From contig JAPLEI010000044.1 of NCBI GenBank assembly GCA_026391195.1, positions 1 to 39,252 on the forward strand: 39,252 nucleotides of DNA, read 5' to 3'. Made by a program: the position numbers and the translations under genes. Of this stretch, positions 22,882-31,182 are shown piece by piece; positions within the stretch are counted from its first letter, which is position 1; every line of letters starts with the position of its first letter. Under the pieces are notes generated by a model. It made no database searches. It saw only the letters and a list, made by a program, of their open reading frames with translations, and was not told where the DNA came from. This stretch comes from Bacteroidota bacterium (GTDB taxonomy: Bacteria > Bacteroidota > Bacteroidia > Chitinophagales > Chitinophagaceae).

Positions 22882-24033
22882 ATGAAATTATTTGATGTAT
22901 ATCCACTTCAGCCAGTAACCATCACCAAAGCATCCGGATCGTATGTTTGGAATGATGCAGGGGTTAGGTATCTAGACATGTATGGTGGCCATGCCGTAAT
23001 CAGCATCGGCCATACACATCCGCATTGGGTAAAAAGAATAGAACACCAGTTAGAAACAATGGCCTTTTATTCTAATTCGGTTCATCTGCCCATTCAGGAA
23101 GAACTAGCCGATAAACTTACCCGATTAAGTGGCAAAGACAATTATCAGGTTTTCCTTTGCAATAGTGGAGCAGAAGCCAACGAGAATGCATTGAAGCTGG
23201 CTTCTTTTCATAATGGTCGTAAAAAGATCATCGCATTTCATAAATCTTTTCATGGTCGAACTTCTTTGGCTGTTGCGGCAACCGACAATCCTTCCATCAT
23301 TGCTCCGGTAAACGAGACCGATGCGGTAATTTTTCTTCCCCTGAATGATGAGCAGGCTTTGGCCGATTGTTTTCAGCAAAACGGGGATGCTATCTCATCA
23401 GTAATTATAGAAGGAATTCAGGGAGTGGGTGGTATTCGCGTTGCTAACAATGAATTTTTACAATTGATACGCCGTTATTGCGATCAGTATGGAGCGGTAA
23501 TGATTGCAGATAGTGTTCAGTGTGGATATGGAAGAAGTGGCCGGTTTTTTGCACACGATTATGCTGGAATTGATGCGGATATTTATACTATGGCCAAGGG
23601 AATGGGCAATGGATTTCCCGTAGGAGGCTTGCTGATTGCTCCGCATATCCGGCCCAAACATGGGATGCTGGGTACCACTTTTGGAGGCAACCCACTTGCT
23701 TGTGCAGCTGCACTGGGTGTTTTAGAAGTGATGGAAAGTGAATCCCTGATACCCCATGCCCTCGAACTGGGCAATTACCTGATGGAACAATTACGAAAAA
23801 TTCCTCAGTTGATGAATATCAGGGGCAGAGGCTTGATGATTGGATTTGATATGCCTCCAGAGTTGGGAACGATTAAAAACAGATTACTGAGCGAGTATCA
23901 TATTTTTACCGGAGAAGCCAAGCCCGCCGTAATTCGTTTGCTTCCCGCCCTCACGCTTTCGCAAGCACAGGCCGACGATTTTTTACAGTCGCTTCAGCAA
24001 GCAATACAAACCCATCCTATCACTACATCCTAA
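22882..24033 (+). CDS. argD: N-acylornithine aminotransferase
   Basis: A 383-aa class III PLP aminotransferase that converts N-acyl-glutamate semialdehyde to N-acyl-ornithine. Family marks are DMYGGHAVISIGHTHPHWV, NSGAEANENALKLA, FHKSFHGRTSLAVAAT, VIIEGIQGVGGI, MIADSVQCGYGRSGRFFA and the PLP lysine Lys239 in TMAKGMGNGFPVGG. Position between argC and argF' fixes the role. Gap of 11 nt to the next gene. Confidence 0.94.
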   Translation: MKLFDVYPLQPVTITKASGSYVWNDAGVRYLDMYGGHAVISIGHTHPHWVKRIEHQLETMAFYSNSVHLPIQEELADKLTRLSGKDNYQVFLCNSGAEANENALKLASFHNGRKKIIAFHKSFHGRTSLAVAATDNPSIIAPVNETDAVIFLPLNDEQALADCFQQNGDAISSVIIEGIQGVGGIRVANNEFLQLIRRYCDQYGAVMIADSVQCGYGRSGRFFAHDYAGIDADIYTMAKGMGNGFPVGGLLIAPHIRPKHGMLGTTFGGNPLACAAALGVLEVMESESLIPHALELGNYLMEQLRKIPQLMNIRGRGLMIGFDMPPELGTIKNRLLSEYHIFTGEAKPAVIRLLPALTLSQAQADDFLQSLQQAIQTHPITTS

Positions 24034-24044
24034 CCTATTGATCA

Positions 24045-25019
24045 ATGGCTATGCATAATTTTATTTCCGTAGATGACGTATCCGATATCCCGGCACTGAT
24101 TCAGCAGGCATTATTGTATAAAAATCAACCATTGCTTAATCAGCAGTTGGGTGCCGGAAAAAGAATTGGATTGTTATTCTTAAATCCAAGTTTACGAACC
24201 CGTCTCAGCACACAAATTGCTGCCCGTAATTTGGGAATGGAAGCGATTGTATTTAATGTAGACAAAGAAGGATGGGCGCTGGAATTTGAAGAAGGAGCCA
24301 TCATGAGCGGCTCAACAGTTGAGCATATTAAAGATGCAGGGCCTGTATTAGGACAATACTTCGATATTCTCTGTATTAGAACTTTTCCTTCATTGATGAA
24401 TAAGGAAGATGATTACAGTGAAATGTTTATTCGTCAATTTGTAAAATATGCTGGCGTGCCGGTGATAAGTTTAGAAAGCGCCACTTTACATCCCCTACAA
24501 TCATTTGCCGATTTGATTACTATAACCGAAACCATGCAGCAGCAAGCTTGGCCAGCTACCCGAAAACCGAAAGTGGTATTAACCTGGGCACCTCATATCA
24601 AGCCACTACCTCAATGTGTAGCCAATAGTTTTGCGCAGTGGGTAAATGCTTGGGGAAAGGCGGAGTTTGTGATTACCCATCCCGAAGAGTATGAACTTGA
24701 TACCCGTTTCACCCAAGGGGCAACCATTACCCACAATCAGGAGGATGCTTTACGGGATGCGGATTTTGTATATGTAAAAAATTGGAGTACCTATACCGAT
24801 TATGGAAAAATGTATGAAAATGATCCAGGTTGGATGTTAACAGAAGAAAAACTTTCCGTTACCCGAAATGCAGGTGTTATGCATTGTTTGCCTGTTAGAA
24901 GAAATATAGAATTGAGTGATGAGGTATTAGATGGAGCCCATAGTTTGGTTACCCAGCAGGCCGGCAATCGGGTATGGGCAGCACAGGCGGTATTGGCTGA
25001 AATACTTAAGCAGCAATAA
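24045..25019 (+). CDS. argF': N-acyl-L-ornithine transcarbamylase (probable N-succinylornithine type)
   Basis: A 324-aa transcarbamylase that transfers carbamoyl phosphate to N-acyl-ornithine. It has the carbamoyl-phosphate loop NPSLRTRLS (residues 47-55), LESATLHPLQSFADL and MHCLPVRRN near the C-terminus. It resembles the Bacteroides fragilis SOTCase along its length (PKVVLTWAPHIKPLPQ, YVKNWSTY), not ordinary ornithine transcarbamylase. The residue that separates succinyl enzymes (Pro) from acetyl enzymes (Glu) is Val92 here (GSTVEH). A non-acidic residue favours N-succinyl-ornithine. The start could be Met1 or Met3. It lies 5 nt from argB. Confidence 0.9.
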   Translation: MAMHNFISVDDVSDIPALIQQALLYKNQPLLNQQLGAGKRIGLLFLNPSLRTRLSTQIAARNLGMEAIVFNVDKEGWALEFEEGAIMSGSTVEHIKDAGPVLGQYFDILCIRTFPSLMNKEDDYSEMFIRQFVKYAGVPVISLESATLHPLQSFADLITITETMQQQAWPATRKPKVVLTWAPHIKPLPQCVANSFAQWVNAWGKAEFVITHPEEYELDTRFTQGATITHNQEDALRDADFVYVKNWSTYTDYGKMYENDPGWMLTEEKLSVTRNAGVMHCLPVRRNIELSDEVLDGAHSLVTQQAGNRVWAAQAVLAEILKQQ

Positions 25020-25024
25020 TTAAT

Positions 25025-25813
25025 ATGCAGGAAACGGTTACCATAATAAAAATTGGGGGGCAGATTCTAGACAACGAATCAAAACTTGCCCTGTTTCTCG
25101 AGCAGTTTGTTCAATTGCCCGGCAAAAAAATATTGGTACACGGAGGTGGTAAACTGGCCACCACTCTGGCAGAAAAAATGGGTGTTCAGCAGCAAATGGT
25201 AGATGGCAGGCGCATAACCGATAGCGAAACTTTGCGAATAGTAACCATGGTGTATGCCGGATATATCAATAAAAATCTGGTGGCTTCCCTAAATGCGCAG
25301 GGATGTTCGAGCATCGGATTGTGCGGGGCAGATGGATCTTTAATTATCGCACATAAACGGCAGCATCCTACGATTGATTTTGGATGGGTGGGGGATATCG
25401 ATTCGGTAAATGGTCAATTGTTATCGAGCTTGCTTTTACAAGCACTAACACCGGTAATTGCACCTATTACGGCAGATACAACCGGACAATTACTAAATAC
25501 GAATGCCGATACCGTTGCTGCATCTCTTGCAACTGCGCTAAGCGCAAACTATTCGGTTCAATTGGTATATGCTTTCGAGAGAAGTGGCGTATTGCGCAAC
25601 TTGGAGGATGCCGATTCGGTTATTCCGCATATTCATTTTGCCATGTATCAGCAATTATTGCAAGAAAAAATCATTGCCGACGGAATGATTCCTAAATTAG
25701 AGAATGCATTTGCTACCCTTGCCGGGGGCGCACACAAAATAATGATCGGTAACGCCCTCCAGTTATCGGATTTGCTGCAGGGGCATGCTGGCACAACCTT
25801 AACCTATGAATAA
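25025..25813 (+). CDS. argB: N-acylglutamate kinase
   Basis: ArgB phosphorylates N-acyl-glutamate. The 262-aa protein has the amino-acid-kinase fold: IIKIGGQILDN (residues 7-17), ILVHGGGKLATTLAEKMG, MVDGRRITDSETLRIV, SIGLCGADG, NTNADTVAASLA and the C-terminal IADGMIPKLENAFATLAGGAHKI. It lacks the N-terminal helix of the hexameric, arginine-inhibited kinases, so feedback by arginine is less likely (inference). Its last 8 bp overlap the argE-like gene, implying translational coupling. Confidence 0.94.
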   Translation: MQETVTIIKIGGQILDNESKLALFLEQFVQLPGKKILVHGGGKLATTLAEKMGVQQQMVDGRRITDSETLRIVTMVYAGYINKNLVASLNAQGCSSIGLCGADGSLIIAHKRQHPTIDFGWVGDIDSVNGQLLSSLLLQALTPVIAPITADTTGQLLNTNADTVAASLATALSANYSVQLVYAFERSGVLRNLEDADSVIPHIHFAMYQQLLQEKIIADGMIPKLENAFATLAGGAHKIMIGNALQLSDLLQGHAGTTLTYE

Positions 25814-26879
25814 CAACAGCCCACATATAGTAACAGCCGAGGCAGTTCAGTTATTGCAATCCCTCATTCGGATTCCTTCCTTTAGCAGGCAGGAGGGAGA
25901 AACAGCCCGACTATTAGAAAATTTTTTACAAGAAAAGGGAATTAAAGCCAACAGGCACCTGAATAATGTATGGGCCGTAAACCAATATTTTACACCAGGC
26001 CTTCCAACCCTTTTATTGAATTCTCATCACGACACTGTTAAGCCCAATAAAGCCTATACCCGAGAACCATTTGACGGGGTAATTGAAGAAGGAAAATTAT
26101 TTGGTTTGGGCAGTAATGATGCAGGGGGCGCCTTGGTGGCGCTCTTATTTACCTTTTTACATTTTTATGCGCAACCCAATCTGCCCTATAACCTGGTTTT
26201 TGCGGCAACAGCCGAGGAAGAAATTTCCGGGCCGCAAGGCATAGAAGCGCTGCTTCCTCTTCTGCCTCCCATCGACTGCGGAATAGTGGGCGAACCTACT
26301 TTATTGAACCTCGCCATTGCAGAGCGCGGCTTATTGGTGCTGGATGTAACTGTTCTGGGTACCGCAGGCCATGCTGCCAGAGAAGAAGGAGAAAATGCTT
26401 TGTACAAAGCCTTACCGGATATCGAGTGGTTTAGGAACTATCGATTTGAGAAACAATCTGATTTGTTGGGTCCGGTTAAAATGTCGGTTACCGTTATTGA
26501 AACTGAAAATAAAGCGCATAATGTAGTTCCCCCGGTTTGTCATTTTGTAGTGGATGTTCGGGTAAACGAGTGTTATACTTTTGAAGAAGTGATTGCTGTA
26601 ATCGAAAAGCATGTTCAAGGCAAGGTACAACCCCGCTCTTTAAGGATGCGGTCATCTTCCATTCCACTCGAGCATCCCCTGGTAAAAGCTGGATTGGATT
26701 TGCAACGCACCACCTATGGTTCACCTACTACTTCTGATAAAGCTTTGATGCCTTTCCCCACCTTGAAAATGGGGCCTGGTGATTCGGCAAGAAGTCACTC
26801 CGCCGATGAATTTATTTATGTACACGAACTGGAAGAAGGGATCCGGCTGTATAAAGAACTATTAAATTTGGTGTTATGA
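25806..26879 (+). CDS. argE: M20 family N-acyl-citrulline/ornithine deacylase (ArgE-like)
   Basis: A 357-aa M20 dinuclear zinc hydrolase. Metal-site motifs are visible: NSHHDTVKP (His75, Asp76), GLGSNDAGGAL (Asp105), the catalytic Glu in ATAEEEISGPQG (Glu137-139) and the C-terminal histidine in ARSHSADEFIY. Because the transcarbamylase in this operon acts on N-acyl-ornithine, this enzyme should remove the acyl group from N-acyl-citrulline rather than from acetylornithine; that is inference from pathway logic. It overlaps argB by 8 bp and argH by 4 bp (ATGA). Confidence 0.9.
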   Translation: MNNNSPHIVTAEAVQLLQSLIRIPSFSRQEGETARLLENFLQEKGIKANRHLNNVWAVNQYFTPGLPTLLLNSHHDTVKPNKAYTREPFDGVIEEGKLFGLGSNDAGGALVALLFTFLHFYAQPNLPYNLVFAATAEEEISGPQGIEALLPLLPPIDCGIVGEPTLLNLAIAERGLLVLDVTVLGTAGHAAREEGENALYKALPDIEWFRNYRFEKQSDLLGPVKMSVTVIETENKAHNVVPPVCHFVVDVRVNECYTFEEVIAVIEKHVQGKVQPRSLRMRSSSIPLEHPLVKAGLDLQRTTYGSPTTSDKALMPFPTLKMGPGDSARSHSADEFIYVHELEEGIRLYKELLNLVL

Positions 26880-28213
26880 AATTATGGAGCAAGGGAACAA
26901 CCCAAACAGCCGGTGCGATAGAGCGGTTTACAGTAGGGCAAGACCGCGAAATGGATCAGCTGCTCGCTCCCTATGATATATTGGGGTCACTGGCACATTG
27001 CAAGATGTTAGCAGCAGTAAAATTACTTACACAAACAGAATGTGATCAGTTGGTAAATGAGCTCCGTGCCTTGTACAATCAATCTATTACGCAAGGGATA
27101 TCCATTCCTCCCCAGGCAGAAGATATCCATTCTTACATAGAGGCATTGCTTACCGAAAAGTTAGGGGATACTGGCAAAAAAATTCATGCCGCGCGCAGCA
27201 GAAACGATCAGGTGCTGGTTGATATTAAACTGTATTTGCGACATGAAATCGAATCGCTGGTAGATGCAGTGCAGCCTTTCTTTAGTTTATTAATTCAGCA
27301 AAGTGAACGGTTTAAACATCACTTACTTCCCGGATATACTCATTTACAATTGGCTATGCCCTCTTCTTTTGGACTTTGGATGGGTGCCTACGCAGAAAGT
27401 ATGGTAGATGATGTAATCACCCTGCAATCGGCCTATCGGGTGGTAAATAAAAACCCACTGGGTTCTGCTGCGGGATATGGTTCTTCCTTTCCGATTAACC
27501 GCACCCTCACTACGGAACTATTGGGATTTGAAGCATTAAATTATAATGTAGTGTATGCGCAAATGGGGCGGGGCAAGGCAGAGCGCATCACCGCAGCCGC
27601 TATGGCCAATCTGGCAGATACCCTGGCTAAAATGAGCATGGATGCTTGTTTGTATCTGAATCAGCATTTTAATTTCATCAGCTTCCCTGCGGAATTTACT
27701 ACCGGATCGAGCATCATGCCGCATAAAAAAAATCCGGATGTTTTTGAACTGATACGGGCAAAGTGCAATCAACTTCGCGCGCTGCCCAATGAAATATTAA
27801 TGGTAACCACTAACCTGCCTTCGGGATATCATCGGGATTTGCAGATACTGAAGGAACATATGTTCCCAGCCTTTCAAACCCTAAAGGATTGTTTGGAAAT
27901 GATGCACCTGATGATTTCGCAGATTACCGTTCGCGAAAATATCTTAACCGATGAAAAATTTGCCTATCTGTTTAGTGTGGAGGAAGTAAATAAACTGGTA
28001 TTACAGGGTGTTCCTTTTCGGGATGCGTATGTGCAAGTAGGTAAGTCTATTGAAGCAGGTACTTTCAGTTATCAAACCGAACTCCATCATACCCATGAAG
28101 GGTCTATTGGCAATCTTTGTAACCCGCAAATAACTTCTCTGATGCAGGAGGCGGTATCCGGGTTTCAGTTTACCCGGGTTCAACAGGCAATTGCCTCCCT
28201 GTTAGCCGATTAA
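26876..28213 (+). CDS. argH: Argininosuccinate lyase
   Basis: ArgH splits argininosuccinate into arginine and fumarate, the last step of the pathway. The 445-aa protein shows KIHAARSRNDQVLVDIKLYLR, LPGYTHLQLAMPSSFGLW, NPLGSAAGYGSSF and the superfamily signature GSSIMPHKKNPDVFELIR near residues 278-295. Last gene of the operon. Its start overlaps argE by 4 bp. A 59-nt gap separates it from the FKBP gene. No convincing terminator was seen there. Confidence 0.95.
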   Translation: MKLWSKGTTQTAGAIERFTVGQDREMDQLLAPYDILGSLAHCKMLAAVKLLTQTECDQLVNELRALYNQSITQGISIPPQAEDIHSYIEALLTEKLGDTGKKIHAARSRNDQVLVDIKLYLRHEIESLVDAVQPFFSLLIQQSERFKHHLLPGYTHLQLAMPSSFGLWMGAYAESMVDDVITLQSAYRVVNKNPLGSAAGYGSSFPINRTLTTELLGFEALNYNVVYAQMGRGKAERITAAAMANLADTLAKMSMDACLYLNQHFNFISFPAEFTTGSSIMPHKKNPDVFELIRAKCNQLRALPNEILMVTTNLPSGYHRDLQILKEHMFPAFQTLKDCLEMMHLMISQITVRENILTDEKFAYLFSVEEVNKLVLQGVPFRDAYVQVGKSIEAGTFSYQTELHHTHEGSIGNLCNPQITSLMQEAVSGFQFTRVQQAIASLLAD

Positions 28214-28272
28214 CACAAAACTGTTTCTATTTCTTTCAAATGTTGTTTCTTTGACTTTTAAAATTCTCGTGC

Positions 28273-29001
28273 ATGAAAAAAATGCTGTTTGTTGTATGTC
28301 TGATTGCAGGTATGCAATCTGTTATGAGTCAGGCAAAAAAGCCTGTTACTCCTGTTACTAAAGTTCCTGCTGCTAAGCCGGTTCAGCCGGTTAGTGCCCT
28401 TAAAACCATGTCGGATAGTGTTAGCTATTCGCTCGGGGTAAAAATTGCCCAAAGCTTAAAAACCCAGGGCTTTGATGATCTCAATTTTGCTATGGTGCAA
28501 AAGGCATTTACCGATATTAAAAATGGTGCCAAACCTATAATGAATGATGAGGCCATTAATAAATGTTTGGGTCAATATCAGGAAAAGAAAAATGCCGAAA
28601 AATCCCTTTCTACTAAAAAAGAAGGACTGGCTTTTTTAGCTGCCAATGGTAAAAGACCAGGCGTGGTAACCACACCCAGTGGCTTACAATATGAAGTGCT
28701 TAGGGCAGGTACCGATGCTACCAAGCCTACCCTAGATAGTAAAGTTCGTTGTCATTACCATGGAACGCTTATTAATGGACAAGTTTTTGACAGTTCGGTA
28801 GACAGAGGTGAGCCCATTACTTTTCCGCTGAATGGCGTTATACGTGGCTGGCAGGAAGGACTGCAACTGATGACCGTTGGAAGTAAATGGAAACTCTTTA
28901 TCCCATCCGACCTTGCCTATGGAGATGGCGGTACGGGCGGACCAATTGGGCCGGGTGCAACCCTGATTTTTGAAGTTGAATTATTGGGAATAGAAAAATA
29001 A
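28273..29001 (+). CDS. Periplasmic FKBP-type peptidyl-prolyl isomerase
   Basis: A 242-aa protein of the FkpA/FklB/Mip type. It has a signal peptide (about residues 1-20, ending VMSQA), a Pro/Lys/Val-rich linker, a dimerisation-like domain (SVSYSLGVKIAQSLKTQGFDDLN, about 48-125) and a complete FKBP domain at about 138-242 (SGLQYEVLRAG, VRCHYHGTLINGQVFDSS, VIRGWQEGLQLMTVGSKW, IPSDLAYGDGG, LIFEVELLGIEK). It should assist folding of exported proteins. It has its own 59-nt upstream gap with a weak -7 like element (TTTCTTTG), so it is probably not part of the arg operon. Confidence 0.9.
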   Translation: MKKMLFVVCLIAGMQSVMSQAKKPVTPVTKVPAAKPVQPVSALKTMSDSVSYSLGVKIAQSLKTQGFDDLNFAMVQKAFTDIKNGAKPIMNDEAINKCLGQYQEKKNAEKSLSTKKEGLAFLAANGKRPGVVTTPSGLQYEVLRAGTDATKPTLDSKVRCHYHGTLINGQVFDSSVDRGEPITFPLNGVIRGWQEGLQLMTVGSKWKLFIPSDLAYGDGGTGGPIGPGATLIFEVELLGIEK

Positions 29002-29052
29002 TAGGATAATTTTTCAGCAACATTTCTCTTCTTGATTTAAAAGCATAGTGGT

Positions 29053-30240
29053 ATGAATGAGTCGTTTGTAAATCGTATTGAAAAGGAACTGGATGAAATT
29101 CGCAGCGCTGGATTATTCAAGCAGGAGCGCATCATTGCCAGTGAACAAGGTGCAGAGATATTGGTGAACGGAAAAAAAGTGTTGAATTTTTGTGCCAATA
29201 ATTATTTAGGGTTATCATCGCATCCCCGGGTAATTGAAGCGGCACACCGGGCAATTGATACCAGGGGCTATGGCATGAGTAGTGTGCGTTTTATTTGTGG
29301 CACCCAGGATATACACAAGGAACTGGAAGAGAAGCTTTCCCGATTTTTAGGAACGGACGACACCATATTGTATGCAGCAGCTTTTGATGCAAACGGAGGA
29401 GTTTTTGAACCCCTATTTCAAGAGCAGGATGCCATTATAAGCGATGCCTTGAATCATGCTTCTATCATTGATGGGGTAAGACTGTGTAAAGCACAGCGTT
29501 TCCGGTACGAGCATAACAATATGGCCGATTTAGAACTGAAATTGCAGGAAGCTGCCGGTTGCAGAAGCAGGGTGATTGTTACCGACGGTTCGTTTAGTAT
29601 GGATGGTACCATTGCACAACTGGATAAAATTTGCGACCTCGCCGATCAGTATGATGCGATTGTGATGACGGATGAATGTCATTCTTCTGGATTTATTGGT
29701 AAAACCGGAAGAGGAACCCATGAATACAGAAATGTGATGGGGCGGGTAGATATTATTACGGGTACCCTTGGGAAAGCACTTGGCGGCGCCAGTGGCGGAT
29801 TTACCTCGGGCCGCAAAGCGATCATCGAAATGTTGCGTCAGCGAAGCAGGCCCTACTTGTTTTCCAATACCCTGGCACCCAGTATTGTGGGAGGTTCTAT
29901 TGCCGTGCTGGATATGTTAACCGAAACCACCGAGTTACGGGATGCCCTGGAAGCCAACACCCAATATTTCAGGGAGCAGATGACGGGAGCCGGTTTTGAT
30001 ATCAAGCCCGGCGATCACCCAATTGTGCCCATTATGTTATACGATGCCGTACTTTCTCAAAAATTTGCAGCCGCGCTTTTAGAGGAAGGGGTATATGTGA
30101 TTGGCTTCTTTTTTCCGGTAGTTGCCAAGGGGCAGGCCAGAATTCGGGTACAAATAAGTGCGGCACATACCCGGGAGCAGTTAGATACCACCATTGCCGC
30201 TTTTAAAAAAGTGGGTAGCCAACTGGGGGTAATACAATAG
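29053..30240 (+). CDS. kbl: Glycine C-acetyltransferase (2-amino-3-ketobutyrate CoA ligase)
   Basis: Kbl is a PLP enzyme of the alpha-oxoamine synthase family that forms or cleaves 2-amino-3-ketobutyrate with CoA in threonine-glycine interconversion. The 395-aa sequence follows E. coli Kbl closely: GLFKQERIIASEQ, INFCANNYLGL-like NFCANNYLGLSSHP, SVRFICGTQDIHKELE, AIISDALNHASIIDGVRLCK, and the PLP lysine Lys241 in GTLGKALGGASGG. I considered cysteate or serine acyltransferases of the same family, but the Kbl-specific blocks are too well kept. No threonine dehydrogenase gene is adjacent. Confidence 0.93.
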   Translation: MNESFVNRIEKELDEIRSAGLFKQERIIASEQGAEILVNGKKVLNFCANNYLGLSSHPRVIEAAHRAIDTRGYGMSSVRFICGTQDIHKELEEKLSRFLGTDDTILYAAAFDANGGVFEPLFQEQDAIISDALNHASIIDGVRLCKAQRFRYEHNNMADLELKLQEAAGCRSRVIVTDGSFSMDGTIAQLDKICDLADQYDAIVMTDECHSSGFIGKTGRGTHEYRNVMGRVDIITGTLGKALGGASGGFTSGRKAIIEMLRQRSRPYLFSNTLAPSIVGGSIAVLDMLTETTELRDALEANTQYFREQMTGAGFDIKPGDHPIVPIMLYDAVLSQKFAAALLEEGVYVIGFFFPVVAKGQARIRVQISAAHTREQLDTTIAAFKKVGSQLGVIQ

Positions 30241-30275
30241 CCGACTGAGAATGCGGCAATTCCTTTTTTAGCCTG

Positions 30276-30283
30276 TACCTTTG
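30276..30283 (+). promoter_or_regulatory. -7 promoter element of the OXA-like gene
   Basis: TACCTTTG is a perfect TAnnTTTG and lies 16 nt before the ATG at 30300. The gene is therefore probably expressed, and not a silent relic. Confidence 0.55.
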
Positions 30284-30299
30284 CGCAAAACATAGCGGA

Positions 30300-31118
30300 A
30301 TGCGCATGAAGATTTCTTTCGGTCGGTTTATTTCTCCTGTATGGCTGATTGCTCTAATAGCGGGCACGCAAGCTTGCTCTCCCAATAATGTAACCATAGA
30401 CGATTCGCTGGAAGCTTATTTTGATAGTGCGGGAGTAGTTGGCACTTATGGCATGTTTCATAATGGCCCTGGCACTTTTACGCTTTGTAATGTTAAGCGA
30501 TACCGCGACTCGGCTTTTACCCCGTATCATTCATTTGAGCCCATTCTTCAACTGGTTGGGTTAGAAACCGGCGTAATAGCCAATGAAAAAGGGGTAGTAA
30601 TAACTGATTCAGCCAATAACCGAGGCGTTGCTGCCGATAGTGCCTTGCAGCATTCGGTTGGGGAATTTTATACTACGGTTGCCCACTCCATAGGAATTAT
30701 CCGATTACAGGCTGCCCTTGATACCCTTCAATATGGATCTAAGAAAATAGTAGGCCGGGTAGAAGATTGCTGGCAGCAAGCCGGTTTTACCATTTCCCCC
30801 GACGAACAACTTGGGTTGATAAAAAGATTGTATTTCAACCAACTTCCCTTTCAGAAAAGAAGTCAGGAAATAGTGAAAAGGCTATTAATCAAGGAAAGCA
30901 ATGCCAGCTATCAACTTGCTTATCATAGTTCCCAAACGCTCCTTGCCGGAGGTGGTGAAATGGATTGGCTCGTTGGATGGGTGGAAGAAAACAAGCATCC
31001 TTATTTTTTTGTATTGAATACATCCCGGGCAGCCGGCACTCCCGCTGCTACTACTGCGCCAATAGATTTGTTGAAAAAAATACTCCTGCAACAGGGATTT
31101 TTGATGGGGAAAAGGTAG
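30300..31118 (+). CDS. Class D (OXA-type) beta-lactamase-like lipoprotein, catalytic motifs lost
   Basis: A 272-aa lipoprotein (lipobox AGTQAC, Cys26). The backbone follows class D beta-lactamases: NVKRYRDSAFTP, LVGLETGVI (residues 85-93), SVGEFYTTVAHSIGIIRLQAALDTLQYG, WQQAGFTISPDEQLGLIKRLY, then DWLVGWVEENKHPYFFVLN. But the S-x-x-K motif is HSFE (77-80), so Ser becomes His and the carboxylated Lys becomes Glu. The K-T-G motif is GGG (217-219) and YGN is YGS (145-147). Only the SxV serine (Ser119) and a Trp at 158 remain. It cannot hydrolyse beta-lactams by the known mechanism. The frame is intact and it has a good promoter, so it is probably a binding pseudoenzyme. Met3 is an alternative start. 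Confidence 0.82.
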   Translation: MRMKISFGRFISPVWLIALIAGTQACSPNNVTIDDSLEAYFDSAGVVGTYGMFHNGPGTFTLCNVKRYRDSAFTPYHSFEPILQLVGLETGVIANEKGVVITDSANNRGVAADSALQHSVGEFYTTVAHSIGIIRLQAALDTLQYGSKKIVGRVEDCWQQAGFTISPDEQLGLIKRLYFNQLPFQKRSQEIVKRLLIKESNASYQLAYHSSQTLLAGGGEMDWLVGWVEENKHPYFFVLNTSRAAGTPAATTAPIDLLKKILLQQGFLMGKR

Positions 31119-31182
31119 TGGAAATACCGGCCTCAACAGAACTAAAGCGCGTTGAGAATGTTAATGAAAAATAATCGCTGAT

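Noticed and set aside
29053..30240. Reading the Kbl-like enzyme as a cysteate fatty-acyltransferase for sulfonolipids
   Set aside because: The sequence follows E. coli Kbl block by block, including FICGTQD and ISDALNHASIIDGVRLCK, so the simple assignment is better supported.
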